Positions 31,568 to 40,552 of a stretch of 64,000 nucleotides of DNA are shown here, piece after piece. The notes below the pieces were generated by a model. It saw nothing but the letters and a program-made list of their open reading frames with translations. It made no database searches and had not been told where the DNA came from. How positions within the stretch are numbered: the stretch's first letter is position 1; each line of letters opens with the position of its first letter. Origin of the DNA: Vibrio metoecus (GTDB lineage: Bacteria; Pseudomonadota; Gammaproteobacteria; Enterobacterales; Vibrionaceae); assembly GCF_000696385.1 (NCBI RefSeq), contig NZ_JJMN01000062.1, positions 1 to 64,000 on the forward strand. The letters run 5' to 3'. A program made the position numbers and the translations under genes.

Positions 31568-32116
31568 TCACGCCTGAAGAAAACGCAGAGCCAACAGCAA
31601 GGCTGTGATGCTGCGCGCTTCACAAAAATCGAGATGGGTCAGCAGATCTTCTGCTTGTGCTAAAGGCCAGCGAATGATCTCCAACGGCTCTGGCTCATCC
31701 CCCTCTAACTGTTCTGAGTATAGATCCTGAGCAACAAAAAGAACCATTTTGCTCGAGAAGTAAGAGGGAGCCAGCACCACCTCTTTGAGTGGGGTTAACT
31801 GGCGCGCGCCAAAACCAATTTCTTCTTTTAATTCACGATTGGCCGCTTGCTCGGCGGTTTCACCATGATCAACCAAGCCTTTTGGAAAGCCTAATTCGTA
31901 ACGCTCCGTTCCCGCAGCGTATTCGCGCACGAGGAGTAGATCTCCTTGGGCTGTGATCGGCACCATCATCACCGCATGACGACCGCTCGGCTTCATGCGT
32001 TCATAGGTTCTTTGTTCACCGTTTGAGAAACGCAGATCCAAAGCTTCAATAGTAAACAGACGCGATTTGGCGACCGTTTCACGATCCAGAATTTCTGGTA
32101 AAGATTTGGATGACAT
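31568..32116 (-). CDS. nudE: ADP compounds hydrolase NudE
   Basis: Nudix hydrolase acting on ADP-ribose, NADH and Ap3A-type compounds. The 182 aa protein (from the Met before SSKSLPEIL) contains a complete Nudix box, GLVDHGETAEQAANRELKEE followed by IGFG, near residues 92-114. The frame is open 66 bases further upstream, but the extra residues do not look conserved. cysQ lies 22 bp downstream, and the nudE-cysQ pair is typical in gammaproteobacteria. Confidence 0.93.
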   Translation of the reverse strand: MSSKSLPEILDRETVAKSRLFTIEALDLRFSNGEQRTYERMKPSGRHAVMMVPITAQGDLLLVREYAAGTERYELGFPKGLVDHGETAEQAANRELKEEIGFGARQLTPLKEVVLAPSYFSSKMVLFVAQDLYSEQLEGDEPEPLEIIRWPLAQAEDLLTHLDFCEARSITALLLALRFLQA

Positions 32117-32196
32117 ACGCAGACTCCTGAGCAAAAAAGTTTTCTTAATATATGAGAAATAATCGCAGTTTGAAACGCTCAATATGCCGACACCAA

Positions 32197-32226
32197 TAAA
32201 AAAGCTGATGTGAATACATCAGCTTC
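32197..32226 (-). terminator. Terminator of nfuA
   Basis: A perfect 10-bp stem AAGCTGATGT / ACATCAGCTT with a 4-base loop and a T-run on the minus strand, about 30 bp after the nfuA stop. Confidence 0.88.
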
Positions 32227-32254
32227 GAATTGGAGTGATAGGCAGGCTGAACGC

Positions 32255-32842
32255 TTAGTAGTAAGAGTGCTCACCTCGATCGTGCTCGGTGGAGTCACGT
32301 ACCGCAGTCAGTTCACCAGCAAATTGAGCCAGCAGCTCTTTCTCAATGCCTTCTTTTAATGTCACATCGACCATAGAGCAGCCGTTACAGCCACCGCCAA
32401 ATTGCACCAGAGCCACACCATCATCCGAAATGCTGATCAGACGAACGTGGCCACCATGGCCAGCTAATTGAGGGTTGACTTGGGTTTGCAGGGCGTATTC
32501 TACGCGCTCCATCAGCGAGGCATCGTCAGAAACTTTGCGCATTTTCGCGTTAGGGGCTTTCAGGGTCAGTTGTGAACCCATTTTGTCGGTGACAAAGTCT
32601 ATCACCGCTTCTTCCAAAAAGGGCAAGCTAAGTTCATCAACATAGGCAGAAAAGCCACTGAAAGGGTATTCCGTATCAGTCGCTTCTACGGCTTCCGGTG
32701 GGCAGTAAGAGACGCCACACTCGGCATTTTGGGTGCCTGGGTTAACCACAAACACACGAATATTGGTGCCTTCAGGCTGCTGAGCCAGCAGCTTAGCGAA
32801 GTGAGATTGGGCAGATTCAGTAATAGTAATTGGATTTGACAC
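32255..32842 (-). CDS. nfuA: Fe-S cluster carrier NfuA
   Basis: Delivers [4Fe-4S] clusters to target enzymes, especially under oxidative stress or iron limitation. The 195 aa protein has a degenerate A-type N-terminal domain (its cysteines are not in the usual positions for cluster binding) and a C-terminal Nfu domain with the CNGC motif ([14 protein letters not shown]). This is the normal NfuA architecture and length. A single-gene unit with its own terminator; comF lies upstream on the same strand. Confidence 0.96.
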   Translation of the reverse strand: MSNPITITESAQSHFAKLLAQQPEGTNIRVFVVNPGTQNAECGVSYCPPEAVEATDTEYPFSGFSAYVDELSLPFLEEAVIDFVTDKMGSQLTLKAPNAKMRKVSDDASLMERVEYALQTQVNPQLAGHGGHVRLISISDDGVALVQFGGGCNGCSMVDVTLKEGIEKELLAQFAGELTAVRDSTEHDRGEHSYY

Positions 32843-32929
32843 GACGAATACCTGAGTAAAAGAATAGGTTATTGCTCACCATTCTACTCCTGAGTTAGCG
32901 ATGATCCAGCCCTTTTGCGTTAAAAAACG

Positions 32930-33640
32930 TCAACCGTGGCTATCTTTCGGCTCGGGAGTGCGGCATATGCAGTAAATATCAATGCTTTGCACACCGACAT
33001 CAAGCAGTAAATCGCATAAATGTCGGATCGTACTGCCTGTGGTCACCACATCGTCCACAATCGCAACATGTGGTTGGTTTGGTAGGTGACTGAGCACAAA
33101 CGCATCACGTAGGTTGTGGATTCGCTGCGCCTTGCTGAGTCCTTGTTGATGCGGTGTGGCTCGGCGGCGTGCAAAGAGTTGGTGGTCATATTCAATGTTC
33201 AGCACATTGGCTAACTCGCGCGCCAGCAGATCGCTTTGATTAAAGCCGCGTAGCCAACGTCGCCGCCAATGCAGCGGTACACTGCACAGCAAAGGGGCTG
33301 GCTCGCTAATCCGGGTGGCGAGCAGCTTAGCCAAACGTGGCGCTTGCCAAAACTGGCGTTGGTATTTGAGTTGATGCACCGCATCACTGAGTGGAAAGTG
33401 GTAATCGCCGACACAAATCAGTTTTCGCCACGGCGGAGGTTGACGCAGACACTGCCCGCACTGCTCGACAGCCGTGAGCGTGGGTAAACCGCAGCGAGCG
33501 CAGCGATAACCGTGCTCAAGCCAAGCTTGGCAGGCGGTGCAGATCCCAAATGGCGAGTTTTTATCGAGCGCGAGTCGACAAAGATGGCACTCAGGAATGA
33601 GCAATGGTGCGGTGGTTTTTCTGAGCCAATTGGTTAACAT
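32930..33640 (-). CDS. comF: ComF-family phosphoribosyltransferase-like protein
   Basis: ComF/GntX-type protein needed for natural transformation in several bacteria, including Vibrio and Haemophilus. The 236 aa protein (start MLTNWLRK) has an N-terminal double zinc-binding region with CHLC, CTAC, CARC and CGQC pairs, and a C-terminal phosphoribosyltransferase fold with the VDDVVTTGST PRPP loop near residue 190. The frame is open 150 bases further upstream, but that part overlaps the bioH start region and is unlikely to be coding. It is divergent from bioH. Confidence 0.92.
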   Translation of the reverse strand: MLTNWLRKTTAPLLIPECHLCRLALDKNSPFGICTACQAWLEHGYRCARCGLPTLTAVEQCGQCLRQPPPWRKLICVGDYHFPLSDAVHQLKYQRQFWQAPRLAKLLATRISEPAPLLCSVPLHWRRRWLRGFNQSDLLARELANVLNIEYDHQLFARRRATPHQQGLSKAQRIHNLRDAFVLSHLPNQPHVAIVDDVVTTGSTIRHLCDLLLDVGVQSIDIYCICRTPEPKDSHG

Positions 33641-33725
33641 AGCGAGCCAAGAATCAGGGTAATGTGCTTCATCTTGCCAATTGGCAGAGTGGATGAAGAT
33701 GGAAATAGAGGGAGAAAATGTGACC

Positions 33726-34487
33726 ATGGCGTTGTATTGGCAAGTCAGTGGGCAAGGGCAAGATCTAGTATTGGTGCACGGCTGGGGCATGAATGGTGCG
33801 GTGTGGCAGCAAACCGCAGAAGCATTGAGCGCCCATTTTCGAGTGCATGTGGTGGACTTACCCGGTTATGGTCATAGTGCCGAGCAACATGCCGAGAGCT
33901 TGGAAGAGATCGCTCAAGCCTTGTTAGAAAATGCACCGCGCAACGCGATTTGGGTGGGCTGGTCGCTGGGCGGCTTAGTCGCCACGCACATGGCGCTGCA
34001 TCATTCAGACTATGTCAGCAAATTGGTGACGGTCGCTTCCTCGCCCAAATTTGCGGCGCAGGGAAACTGGCGTGGTATTCAACCGGATGTGCTGACGGCG
34101 TTTACCGATCAGCTGGTGGCCGATTTTCAGCTGACCATTGAGCGTTTTATGGCGCTGCAAGCCATGGGTAGCCCAAGTGCGCGCCAAGATGTGAAAGCAC
34201 TTAAACAGGCAGTGTTGTCTCGCCCTATGCCCAATCCGCAATCCCTGTTGGCAGGGCTGACTATGCTCGCCGAAGTGGATTTGCGTGACGAGCTACAACA
34301 CATCAACGTGCCTATGCTGCGCCTATATGGTCGGTTGGATGGGTTAGTCCCCGCGAAAGTTGCCCGTGATTTGAACCATTTAGCGCCTTACAGTGAAGCG
34401 TTCGTTTTCGACCAATCTTCTCATGCGCCGTTTATGACTGAGGCGGAGGCGTTTTGTCTGCGACTTATCGAGTTTGCGACTCGTTAG
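33726..34487 (+). CDS. bioH: Pimeloyl-ACP methyl ester esterase BioH
   Basis: Alpha/beta hydrolase that removes the methyl group from pimeloyl-ACP methyl ester at the end of pimelate synthesis for biotin. The frame-preferred start gives 253 aa beginning MALYWQVSGQG; an upstream Met at 33681 would add 15 residues. The catalytic triad is visible: GWSLGG (Ser near residue 80), an Asp in YGRLDGLVP, and His in SSHAPFM. The oxyanion region is HGWGMNG. It is unlinked from other bio genes, as in enterics, and divergent from comF. Confidence 0.95.
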   Translation: MALYWQVSGQGQDLVLVHGWGMNGAVWQQTAEALSAHFRVHVVDLPGYGHSAEQHAESLEEIAQALLENAPRNAIWVGWSLGGLVATHMALHHSDYVSKLVTVASSPKFAAQGNWRGIQPDVLTAFTDQLVADFQLTIERFMALQAMGSPSARQDVKALKQAVLSRPMPNPQSLLAGLTMLAEVDLRDELQHINVPMLRLYGRLDGLVPAKVARDLNHLAPYSEAFVFDQSSHAPFMTEAEAFCLRLIEFATR

Positions 34488-34619
34488 ATCCCCCTTCCTA
34501 CTTGAAGCTGCAGCGGTGTTGGCTACGTTCATTCACCCCAATCACATAGCCTTGTCTATGTTCATGGGGATTCACTCACTTGCCGCCTACCTGCAACTCC
34601 AAGTAGTTTGGGGGGGGAG
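34488..34619. repeat. ERIC-type intergenic repeat
   Basis: About 130 bp with imperfect terminal inverted repeats (cccccttcctacttg...caagtag...ggggg) and an internal dyad around CACCCCAATCACATAG and CTATGttcatgGGGATTCAC. This matches the palindromic ERIC element known from Vibrio and Enterobacteriaceae. It begins right after the bioH stop codon. Confidence 0.8.
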
Positions 34620-34733
34620 TGTGAATTTTGTCGCGCTGACCAAAATTTGACTTAATCATTTTCTCGACTGGTCGATAAATAGACTAACCCGGAGTGAAAG
34701 CCGAGGGTGGGCGAAGCTGAGGAGGTTTCGGCT

Positions 34734-35204
34734 ATGCTAGTGTCACCGACCAATGTCAGTGTGCCGCTGATCGCCCCATCAGTGAACGTGCAAACGGAGC
34801 AGGCCGCACGCGACAATCGCGTTCGCGAGCCAGTGACGCCAACCGTACAACTGGCCAAATCGAACGCTGAACGTAAGATCAAAGAGGATGATAAGCGTCG
34901 CAAGCAACCATCGTGGGATCCTGCTGAGCACCCACGTTACGAAGTCGGCGGCGAAACGGAGGCGCATACCTCCCACCACGATGAACCAAAAAGTGAGCTT
35001 GAGCGATTGTTTGATCTGCTCGCGCTCGCTTCGTACAGCCAAGAACAAGGCAAAGGTTATGCGATGCGTTTTCGCTTACCCAAGCACATTATTGATGCGG
35101 CGATAACAGAAGGCAGAATGGCGCGCCGGCGTGTCGTGATCAAATACCATTATGGTCACGCAGTGGCACCCAACACACCTTCAGACGTGATTGCAGTTTT
35201 GTAG
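34734..35204 (+). CDS. Conserved hypothetical protein
   Basis: A soluble protein of 156 aa from the Met before LVSPTNVSV (or 165 aa from the Met at 34707). The N-terminal two thirds are polar, low in hydrophobics, rich in Lys, Arg and Glu, and probably disordered. The last 70 residues look folded (LFDLLALASYSQEQGKG, then RLPKHIIDAAITEG). No known domain or catalytic motif is recognised. It ends before a palindromic terminator shared with the convergent tex gene. I recall a hypothetical gene at this place in V. cholerae, so it is probably real. Confidence 0.7.
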   Translation: MLVSPTNVSVPLIAPSVNVQTEQAARDNRVREPVTPTVQLAKSNAERKIKEDDKRRKQPSWDPAEHPRYEVGGETEAHTSHHDEPKSELERLFDLLALASYSQEQGKGYAMRFRLPKHIIDAAITEGRMARRRVVIKYHYGHAVAPNTPSDVIAVL

Positions 35205-35222
35205 GTGAGTTATCTCGCGCAA

Positions 35223-35253
35223 TAAAAATCCCCACAGCTGTGGGGATTTTTTT
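35223..35253. terminator. Bidirectional terminator between the hypothetical gene and tex
   Basis: AAAATCCCCACAGCTGTGGGGATTTT is a perfect 26-bp palindrome flanked by A- and T-runs, suited to stop transcription from both convergent genes. Confidence 0.9.
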
Positions 35254-35299
35254 ATGCAGCATAACGGTTTAGGTCATGATGAAATGTGTTTGTCGGCGG

Positions 35300-37621
35300 C
35301 TATTTCTTCGCTTTAGCGAAAGCGGCGGCAAACGCACCACCCATGGCTCCACCTAATGCATTGCCTTGTGGCTCATCACGGCGCGGAGCTCGACGCTCTT
35401 GCCCTGAGCGTGGCGCAGAGCTGCGCTGGCTGCGGTTATCTTGTCCCGGCTCATCGTTTAAGCGCATCGAAAGGGCGATACGCTTACGCTGCACATCCAC
35501 TTCCATCACTTTGACTTTGACGATGTCACCGGCTTTAACCACTTCACGCGGATCCGAAATAAAGCGATCGGTCAGGGCGGAAATGTGCACTAAGCCATCT
35601 TGATGGACTCCGATATCCACGAACGCGCCAAAGTTGGCTACGTTAGAGACTACGCCTTCCAAAACCATGCCCAGTTCTAGATCCGATACTTCATGGATGC
35701 CTTCAGCAAAGGTTGCGGTTTTGAATTCCGGACGCGGGTCACGCCCCGGTTTATCCAGTTCCTTGATGATGTCGGTGACGGTGGGTACACCAAAGTTTTC
35801 ATCGGTGTAATCGACCGCGCGCAGAGTGCGCAGGAACTCGGTATTGCCAATCAGAGCTTTCAGATCTTTGCTGTTCTTCTCGGCGATGGTTTTTACCACC
35901 GGATATGCTTCCGGGTGCACTGCTGAGGCGTCGAGCGGGTTTTTGCCGTCCATAATACGCAGGAAGCCAGCACACTGTTCAAATGCTTTAGGCCCCAAAC
36001 GCGGTACTTTTTTCAGTGCGCTGCGTGACTCAAAACGACCGTTTTCATCACGATAATCGACCACGTTTTGCGCCAATGCCGCAGAAAGTCCCGCAACACG
36101 AGTCAGAAGCGCTGCGGAGGCGGTATTCACATCCACACCCACGGCGTTTACACAGTCCTCAACAATCGCATCCAGACGTTTCGCGAGCAGGGTTTGGCTT
36201 ACATCGTGTTGATACTGGCCAACCCCGATCGATTTCGGGTCGATCTTCACCAGCTCTGCTAGCGGGTCTTGCAGACGACGCGCGATAGAGACTGCGCCGC
36301 GCAATGACACATCCAGATTCGGGAACTCTTTCGCCGCCAGCTCTGAAGCCGAATACACCGATGCTCCCGCTTCGCTGACCATGATTTTTTGCACTTTGAG
36401 GTTGCCGCGCTTGATCAAATCCGCCGCAAAAGCATCCGTTTCACGCGACGCAGTACCGTTACCAATCGCAATCAGATCCACGTTGAACTTTTTCACCAGC
36501 AGAGCGATGGACTGCATGGCGCGATCGTACTGATGCTGTGGTGCGTGCGGGTAAATCGTGTCGGTTGCTAGCACTTTACCGGTTGCGTCAACCACCGCGA
36601 CTTTACAGCCGGTGCGCAGACCCGGATCGAGGCCCAGTGTCGCGCGAGGGCCTGCCGGCGCCGCCATCAGTAGATCTTTTAAGTTGGTGGCGAAGACTTC
36701 AATCGCTTCGATTTCCGCGCGCTCTTTCATCGCACTCATCAGTTCGGTTTCCATGTGCATGGAGATTTTGATCTTCCATGCCCAGCTGATCACCTGCTTG
36801 CGCCACGCATCGGCAGTCGCTTGGCTCAAATGAATGCCGTAATGCTCGGCAATCAGAGTTTCGCAGTAGGATTGGCGCGCACTCTCTTCCAATTCAGGAT
36901 CGGCATTCAACGTCAGAGTTAAGAAGCCTTCGTTACGGCCACGCAGCATCGCCAACGCGCGATGCGAAGGCGCTTTGCTGATGGGTTCGCGGTGATCAAA
37001 ATAATCTTTAAATTTCTCGCCCGCTTGCTCCTTGCCTTCGACCACGCGTGACACAATTTCCGCGTTGCGATTGAGGTGCTGACGGATTTTTTCCAGCAGG
37101 TTGGCATCTTCCGCGATGCGTTCCATCACGATAGCGCGTGCGCCATCTAGTGCGGCTTTGCTGTCGGCGACCCCTTTCTCGGCATTAATGTATTTTGCCG
37201 CTTCGCTTTCAGGGTCAGTGTTAGGCTGCGTCCACAGCGTATCAGCCAGTGGCTCAAGACCCGCTTCAATCGCGATTTGGCCTTTGGTGCGGCGTTTAGG
37301 TTTGTAAGGCAGATAGAGATCTTCAAGGCGGTTTTTGCTGTCGGCACTTAAAATCGCTTGCTCCAGCTCAGGGGTGAGTTTGCCTTGTTCTTGAATCGAT
37401 TTGAGGATGGTTTGACGACGGTCATCCATCTCACGCAGATAGGCAAGACGGCTATCTAAGTTGCGCAGTTGGGTATCATCCAATCCTCCGGTTACCTCTT
37501 TACGGTAACGGGCGATAAAAGGAACGGTATTGCCATCGTCGATCAGGGTGACGGCAGCGATAACTTGCTCAGGGCGAACATTCAGTTCTTGAGCAATCTG
37601 GTGGCAGATAGCTTTGCTCAT
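35300..37621 (-). CDS. tex: RNA-binding transcription accessory protein Tex
   Basis: Essential or near-essential nucleic-acid-binding protein related to eukaryotic Spt6, thought to act on transcription and RNA. The 773 aa protein has an N-terminal helical domain, a YqgF-like domain ([17 protein letters not shown] near residue 330), helix-hairpin-helix repeats ([19 protein letters not shown], then [14 protein letters not shown]), and a C-terminal S1 domain ([22 protein letters not shown]). The last 40 residues are basic and Gly/Ala-rich. It is divergent from greB. Confidence 0.97.
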   Translation of the reverse strand: MSKAICHQIAQELNVRPEQVIAAVTLIDDGNTVPFIARYRKEVTGGLDDTQLRNLDSRLAYLREMDDRRQTILKSIQEQGKLTPELEQAILSADSKNRLEDLYLPYKPKRRTKGQIAIEAGLEPLADTLWTQPNTDPESEAAKYINAEKGVADSKAALDGARAIVMERIAEDANLLEKIRQHLNRNAEIVSRVVEGKEQAGEKFKDYFDHREPISKAPSHRALAMLRGRNEGFLTLTLNADPELEESARQSYCETLIAEHYGIHLSQATADAWRKQVISWAWKIKISMHMETELMSAMKERAEIEAIEVFATNLKDLLMAAPAGPRATLGLDPGLRTGCKVAVVDATGKVLATDTIYPHAPQHQYDRAMQSIALLVKKFNVDLIAIGNGTASRETDAFAADLIKRGNLKVQKIMVSEAGASVYSASELAAKEFPNLDVSLRGAVSIARRLQDPLAELVKIDPKSIGVGQYQHDVSQTLLAKRLDAIVEDCVNAVGVDVNTASAALLTRVAGLSAALAQNVVDYRDENGRFESRSALKKVPRLGPKAFEQCAGFLRIMDGKNPLDASAVHPEAYPVVKTIAEKNSKDLKALIGNTEFLRTLRAVDYTDENFGVPTVTDIIKELDKPGRDPRPEFKTATFAEGIHEVSDLELGMVLEGVVSNVANFGAFVDIGVHQDGLVHISALTDRFISDPREVVKAGDIVKVKVMEVDVQRKRIALSMRLNDEPGQDNRSQRSSAPRSGQERRAPRRDEPQGNALGGAMGGAFAAAFAKAKK

Positions 37622-37812
37622 CCGTGGTGGTCTCTTTTTGACATTTTCGGTTTATATGGGGGCAGTTACGCCTGACTCCAGCTCAACGCTCGAATGGACG
37701 AGGAGTTTGAGTCATAGATCACGCTCTGCCCGCAGCAGACGGCTATTAATACCATGTCTGCCATTGGCTTTTGAGAGCTTTCAGTCAAATCTTTTGCCCT
37801 GACTGGCAAAGC

Positions 37813-37838
37813 GCGCGAAAAATCGGTACTTTTCGCGC
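37813..37838. repeat. Inverted repeat in the greB leader
   Basis: GCGCGAAAA and TTTTCGCGC form a perfect 9-bp stem with an 8-base loop, ending 25 bp before the greB start codon. There is no long T-run, so it is more likely an operator or leader hairpin than a terminator. Its function is unknown. Confidence 0.55.
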
Positions 37839-37863
37839 AACCCTATTTTGTTGAGAATCCCGT

Positions 37864-38346
37864 GTGAAAACTAAGCTGATTACCCGAGCTGGCTACAACA
37901 AGCTCAAGCAAGAACTCGACTATTTATGGAAAGAACAACGTCCCGAGATCACTCAAAAAGTCTCTTGGGCGGCGAGCCTTGGCGATCGCTCAGAAAACGC
38001 CGATTACACTTATAACAAACGTCTGCTGCGTCAGATTGATCGTCGTGTACGCTTCCTGAGTAAGTTGCTGCCAGAGCTGAAAATCGTTGATTATTCACCG
38101 CAGCAAGAAGGCAAAGTGTTTTTCGGTGCTTGGGTGGAAATTGAAAACGAAGCCGGAGACGTGAAGAAGTTTCGCATTGTCGGCCCCGAAGAGATTTACG
38201 GCGATGCCAAAGATTACATCTCGATTGATTCCCCGATGGCGCGTGCGCTACTCAAAAAGCAAGTGGATGAAGAGTTTCAGGTGCACACCCCAACGGGCAT
38301 GAAAGAGTGGTTTATCAATTCGATTGAGTACGAGAAAGGGGAGTGA
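37864..38346 (+). CDS. greB: Transcript cleavage factor GreB
   Basis: Rescues backtracked RNA polymerase by stimulating cleavage of the RNA 3' end. The 160 aa protein has the N-terminal coiled-coil finger with the acidic tip (SLGDRSENADYTYNK, Asp and Glu that hold the catalytic Mg) and the C-terminal FKBP-like domain (FRIVGPEEIYGDAKDYISIDSPMARALL). The start codon is GTG. The basic patch and the length separate GreB from GreA. A terminator hairpin begins within its last codons. Confidence 0.97.
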   Translation: MKTKLITRAGYNKLKQELDYLWKEQRPEITQKVSWAASLGDRSENADYTYNKRLLRQIDRRVRFLSKLLPELKIVDYSPQQEGKVFFGAWVEIENEAGDVKKFRIVGPEEIYGDAKDYISIDSPMARALLKKQVDEEFQVHTPTGMKEWFINSIEYEKGE

Positions 38347-38362
38347 TTCCCCTTTTTCTTTT
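38335..38362 (+). terminator. Terminator of greB
   Basis: AAAGGGGA-GTGA-TTCCCCTTTTT stem-loop overlapping the stop codon, with a T-rich tail. Confidence 0.8.
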
Positions 38363-38387
38363 GTGTGCTGAGAGGTTAAAGGCGCGA

Positions 38388-39177
38388 TTAACGCTTTTCC
38401 AGACTCAATAGGTAGTTACGTAAGTTCACTCCGCGGTTGGTAATGCCGAGTTTGTTACGCAGGCTATTGCGATGATTTTCGACCGTTTTTCCTCGCCACA
38501 TTGAGCGTGCTGGCGATCTCTTGGCTCGACATGCCACTGCGAATAAATTCAGCCACTTGCAGCTCGGATGGGGTCAAAACTTCCAGAAGACGACTGTTCA
38601 TGCCGCTGTGGTCATCTAGCAAGTTTTCCATATTGGATTTGACGATTTCCAAGCACAGCTTGAGGCTGGGATCCTGCAATTGTTGCCAGCGCTTTTCGAC
38701 TTCAGGTAAATGTTTATCGCGAATTTCCTGCTGCACATGCTCAGGAAGCTGCGTTTCTCCGGCATGGCTGAGCAGGTTGAGTGACTCGGAAAGCTCATGG
38801 ATGATCTGATAATCCTGTTCGATCGCCGAGAGCTTAGGTTCAAGAGGCTGTTTCTCTTTGGCCTCAATCTGTAGGCAGTAGATTAAGGCATGTCCTGCAT
38901 CACTCAGTTTGCACATGCTGAAGTGCAAATTGGCCACATCAAACTCCAGTGTTTCACGCTCATGGCGCAAAAAAGCACGAATTTGTGCGCTGTACATGGG
39001 GCCAACCAAGAACACCAAATCATCCAGACTTTCCAAGGTTAAAGTTGCGACAGGGTAGTTGCTGGCAACAATCTGCTCCTGGGCATCAAACGCGACAAAA
39101 TAGATGTCATGCTGCGCCAACAGTTGATGATACATACTGCTGGTCAGACTCATGCGTTGTACTTCAAGGGAGCTCAT
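38388..39177 (-). pseudogene. LuxR/NarL-type regulator of the adjacent ABC operon, one frameshift
   Basis: A DNA-binding regulator of about 262 aa after frame correction. Residues about 15-125 resemble a PAS-like sensor (IYFVAFDAQEQIVASN, then MCKLSDAGHALIYCLQIEAKE). A helical middle section follows, then a LuxR/NarL helix-turn-helix (LTPSELQVAEFIRSGMSSQE, then TVENHRNSLRNKLGI). There is no receiver domain and no acyl-homoserine-lactone domain. One extra T in ttttt 38486-38490 cuts off the recognition helix, leaving 237 aa. Removing it restores a normal ending (NYLLSLEKR, stop at 38388). It is divergent from the sugar ABC operon and is its probable regulator. I do not recognise the family member. 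The Met at residue 9 is an alternative start. Confidence 0.75.
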
Positions 39178-39219
39178 AAACCGAAATAGTCTCTGTGGTG
39201 AGGGGGCTTGGGAAATAAT

Positions 39220-39235
39220 ACCTATCTTTTACCTA
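39220..39235 (+). promoter_or_regulatory. ACCTA direct-repeat pair near the luxR-type promoter
   Basis: ACCTA occurs at 39220 and 39231, exactly 11 bp apart on the same strand. On the minus strand it abuts TATTAT, a possible -10 of the regulator gene about 40 bp upstream of its start. NarL-family proteins bind related heptamers (TACYYMT), so these are candidate autoregulatory sites. Confidence 0.5.
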
Positions 39236-39353
39236 GTCAGCATCTTTCTTTTTGCGCTTTGTGATTTTCACTCTGAGTGTTCGGGGTGTGATTCCATTCA
39301 TCATGCTGATGCTTCGCGCCCAAACAACAAAATACTCAATTATTACTCAGGGT

Positions 39354-39369
39354 TGTGATTGTTATCACT
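39354..39369. promoter_or_regulatory. CRP-binding site upstream of the sugar ABC operon
   Basis: TGTGATTGTTATCACT matches TGTGA-N6-TCACA with one mismatch at the outer position. Its centre is about 102 bp before the binding-protein start codon, and about 73 bp before the putative transcription start if TATATT at 39423 is the -10. Confidence 0.7.
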
Positions 39370-39387
39370 TTGTGATCGTTGCATGTC

Positions 39388-39401
39388 GCGATCTTGATCG
39401 C
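39388..39401. promoter_or_regulatory. GCGATC dyad in the divergent promoter region
   Basis: GCGATC-TT-GATCGC is a perfect 6-2-6 inverted repeat lying between the CRP site and the second ACCTA pair. It may be an operator; the binding protein is unknown. Confidence 0.4.
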
Positions 39402-39408
39402 ACTAAAT

Positions 39409-39447
39409 ACCTACAAAACACCTATATTAATACTCACCTAATACCTA
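39409..39447 (+). promoter_or_regulatory. Four ACCTA motifs at the sugar ABC promoter
   Basis: ACCTA occurs at 39409, 39420, 39436 and 39443, all on the plus strand. The first two are exactly 11 bp apart, like the pair near the regulator gene. The second overlaps TATATT, a possible -10 at 39423-39428. Confidence 0.5.
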
Positions 39448-39463
39448 AGTAAGGTGAAGAGAG

Positions 39464-40543
39464 ATGAACAAACAAGGAATCGTTAATACCTGTCGGGTCG
39501 CGAGTATCAGTCTGTTAATGGCGTTAAGCAGCAATGCGATGGCTGTGACAGAAACCAAAGGCCCGATGGGGGAGGCAGCAACGCCGTATACCGATGTGGT
39601 GTTATCGACTGAACAAGAGCAGCAAGTGCGCGCGGCAGGTTATACCGCTGCCATTTTGATGCACAGCACGTCGGATTGGTCGAACGCTCTGATTGAAGGT
39701 GCGAAGGACAAATTCTCTGATCTCAACATTAAAGTCGTGGCGGTGACCGATGCGGAATTTAATGCCAACAAACAAAAAACCGATGTAGAAACCACGATGG
39801 CCATGAAGCCCGATATTTTGATCTCTTTAGTGGTGGATCCGGTATCCGGTGCTGCGGCATTTCGTCCGGCGGTGGAACAAGGCAGTAAGTTAGTGCTGAT
39901 CAGTAACCTGCCGAGTGGTTTTGAGCATGGCAAAGATTACGCCGGTATCGTGACCGACGATTTATCACAGATGGGCAAAATCGCGGCGGATCTCATCGCG
40001 GATGCGGTGGATGAAAAAGGCAAAGTCGGTTTCATTTACCACGAAGCCAACTATTACGTGACCAATCAGCGTGATGAAGCGGCATTGGCTAATTTGCAAC
40101 AGAGCTACCCGAACATCGAAGTGGTCGCCAAACGTGGCATTGCTAACGCCAACGACGGCGAAGTCATCGCCTCGGCCATGATTACTCAATATCCTGACAT
40201 TAAAGCTATTTATGCCCCTTGGGACAGCATTGCTGAAGGTGTGGTCGCGGCGACTCGCGCAGCAGGTCGTAAAGATATCAAAGTGATCACCATGGATTTA
40301 GGGGCAGCAAATGCGCTGGACATGGCTAAGCAACGTAATGTGGCGGGCATTGTGACTGACTTGCCTTATGACTTAGGCCAAACGTTGGCGCGAATGGGCG
40401 CATTAGCAAAACTCGAACAACTCACACCACCGTTTGTGACCGTGGGAGCCAGTGCGGTAACGCGTGACAACTTGTTGGATGCTTGGCAACAGGCTCTGCG
40501 TCGTCCTGCGCCAGAAGCGGTGCAAAAAGCGTTGAAGCAGTAA
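39464..40543 (+). CDS. Sugar ABC transporter periplasmic binding protein (RbsB-like)
   Basis: Captures the substrate in the periplasm for the transporter encoded downstream. The 359 aa protein has a signal peptide cut after AMA (residues 1-27) and a periplasmic-binding-protein type I fold of the CUT2 ribose/xylose/galactose group. Motifs include AAILMHSTSDWSNALIEGAK near residue 62, PDILISLVVDP near 120, and GIVTDDLSQMGKIAADLI near 166. The N-terminal 30 residues after the signal are unusually long before the first strand. A strong ribosome binding site (AAGG) precedes the ATG. The ligand cannot be read from sequence; the neighbouring glycosidase suggests a beta-linked amino-sugar glycoside. 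Confidence 0.88.
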   Translation: MNKQGIVNTCRVASISLLMALSSNAMAVTETKGPMGEAATPYTDVVLSTEQEQQVRAAGYTAAILMHSTSDWSNALIEGAKDKFSDLNIKVVAVTDAEFNANKQKTDVETTMAMKPDILISLVVDPVSGAAAFRPAVEQGSKLVLISNLPSGFEHGKDYAGIVTDDLSQMGKIAADLIADAVDEKGKVGFIYHEANYYVTNQRDEAALANLQQSYPNIEVVAKRGIANANDGEVIASAMITQYPDIKAIYAPWDSIAEGVVAATRAAGRKDIKVITMDLGAANALDMAKQRNVAGIVTDLPYDLGQTLARMGALAKLEQLTPPFVTVGASAVTRDNLLDAWQQALRRPAPEAVQKALKQ

Positions 40544-40552
40544 GTGTACCAG

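Noticed and set aside
38464-38495. Programmed ribosomal frameshifting in the LuxR-type regulator.
   Set aside because: The run is a plain A5 on the coding strand with no downstream stimulatory structure seen, and similar indels occur in unrelated genes of the window.
39252-39452. A 66-residue open frame in the divergent promoter region of the sugar operon.
   Set aside because: It covers the CRP site, the dyad and the ACCTA motifs, and its sequence has no protein-like pattern.
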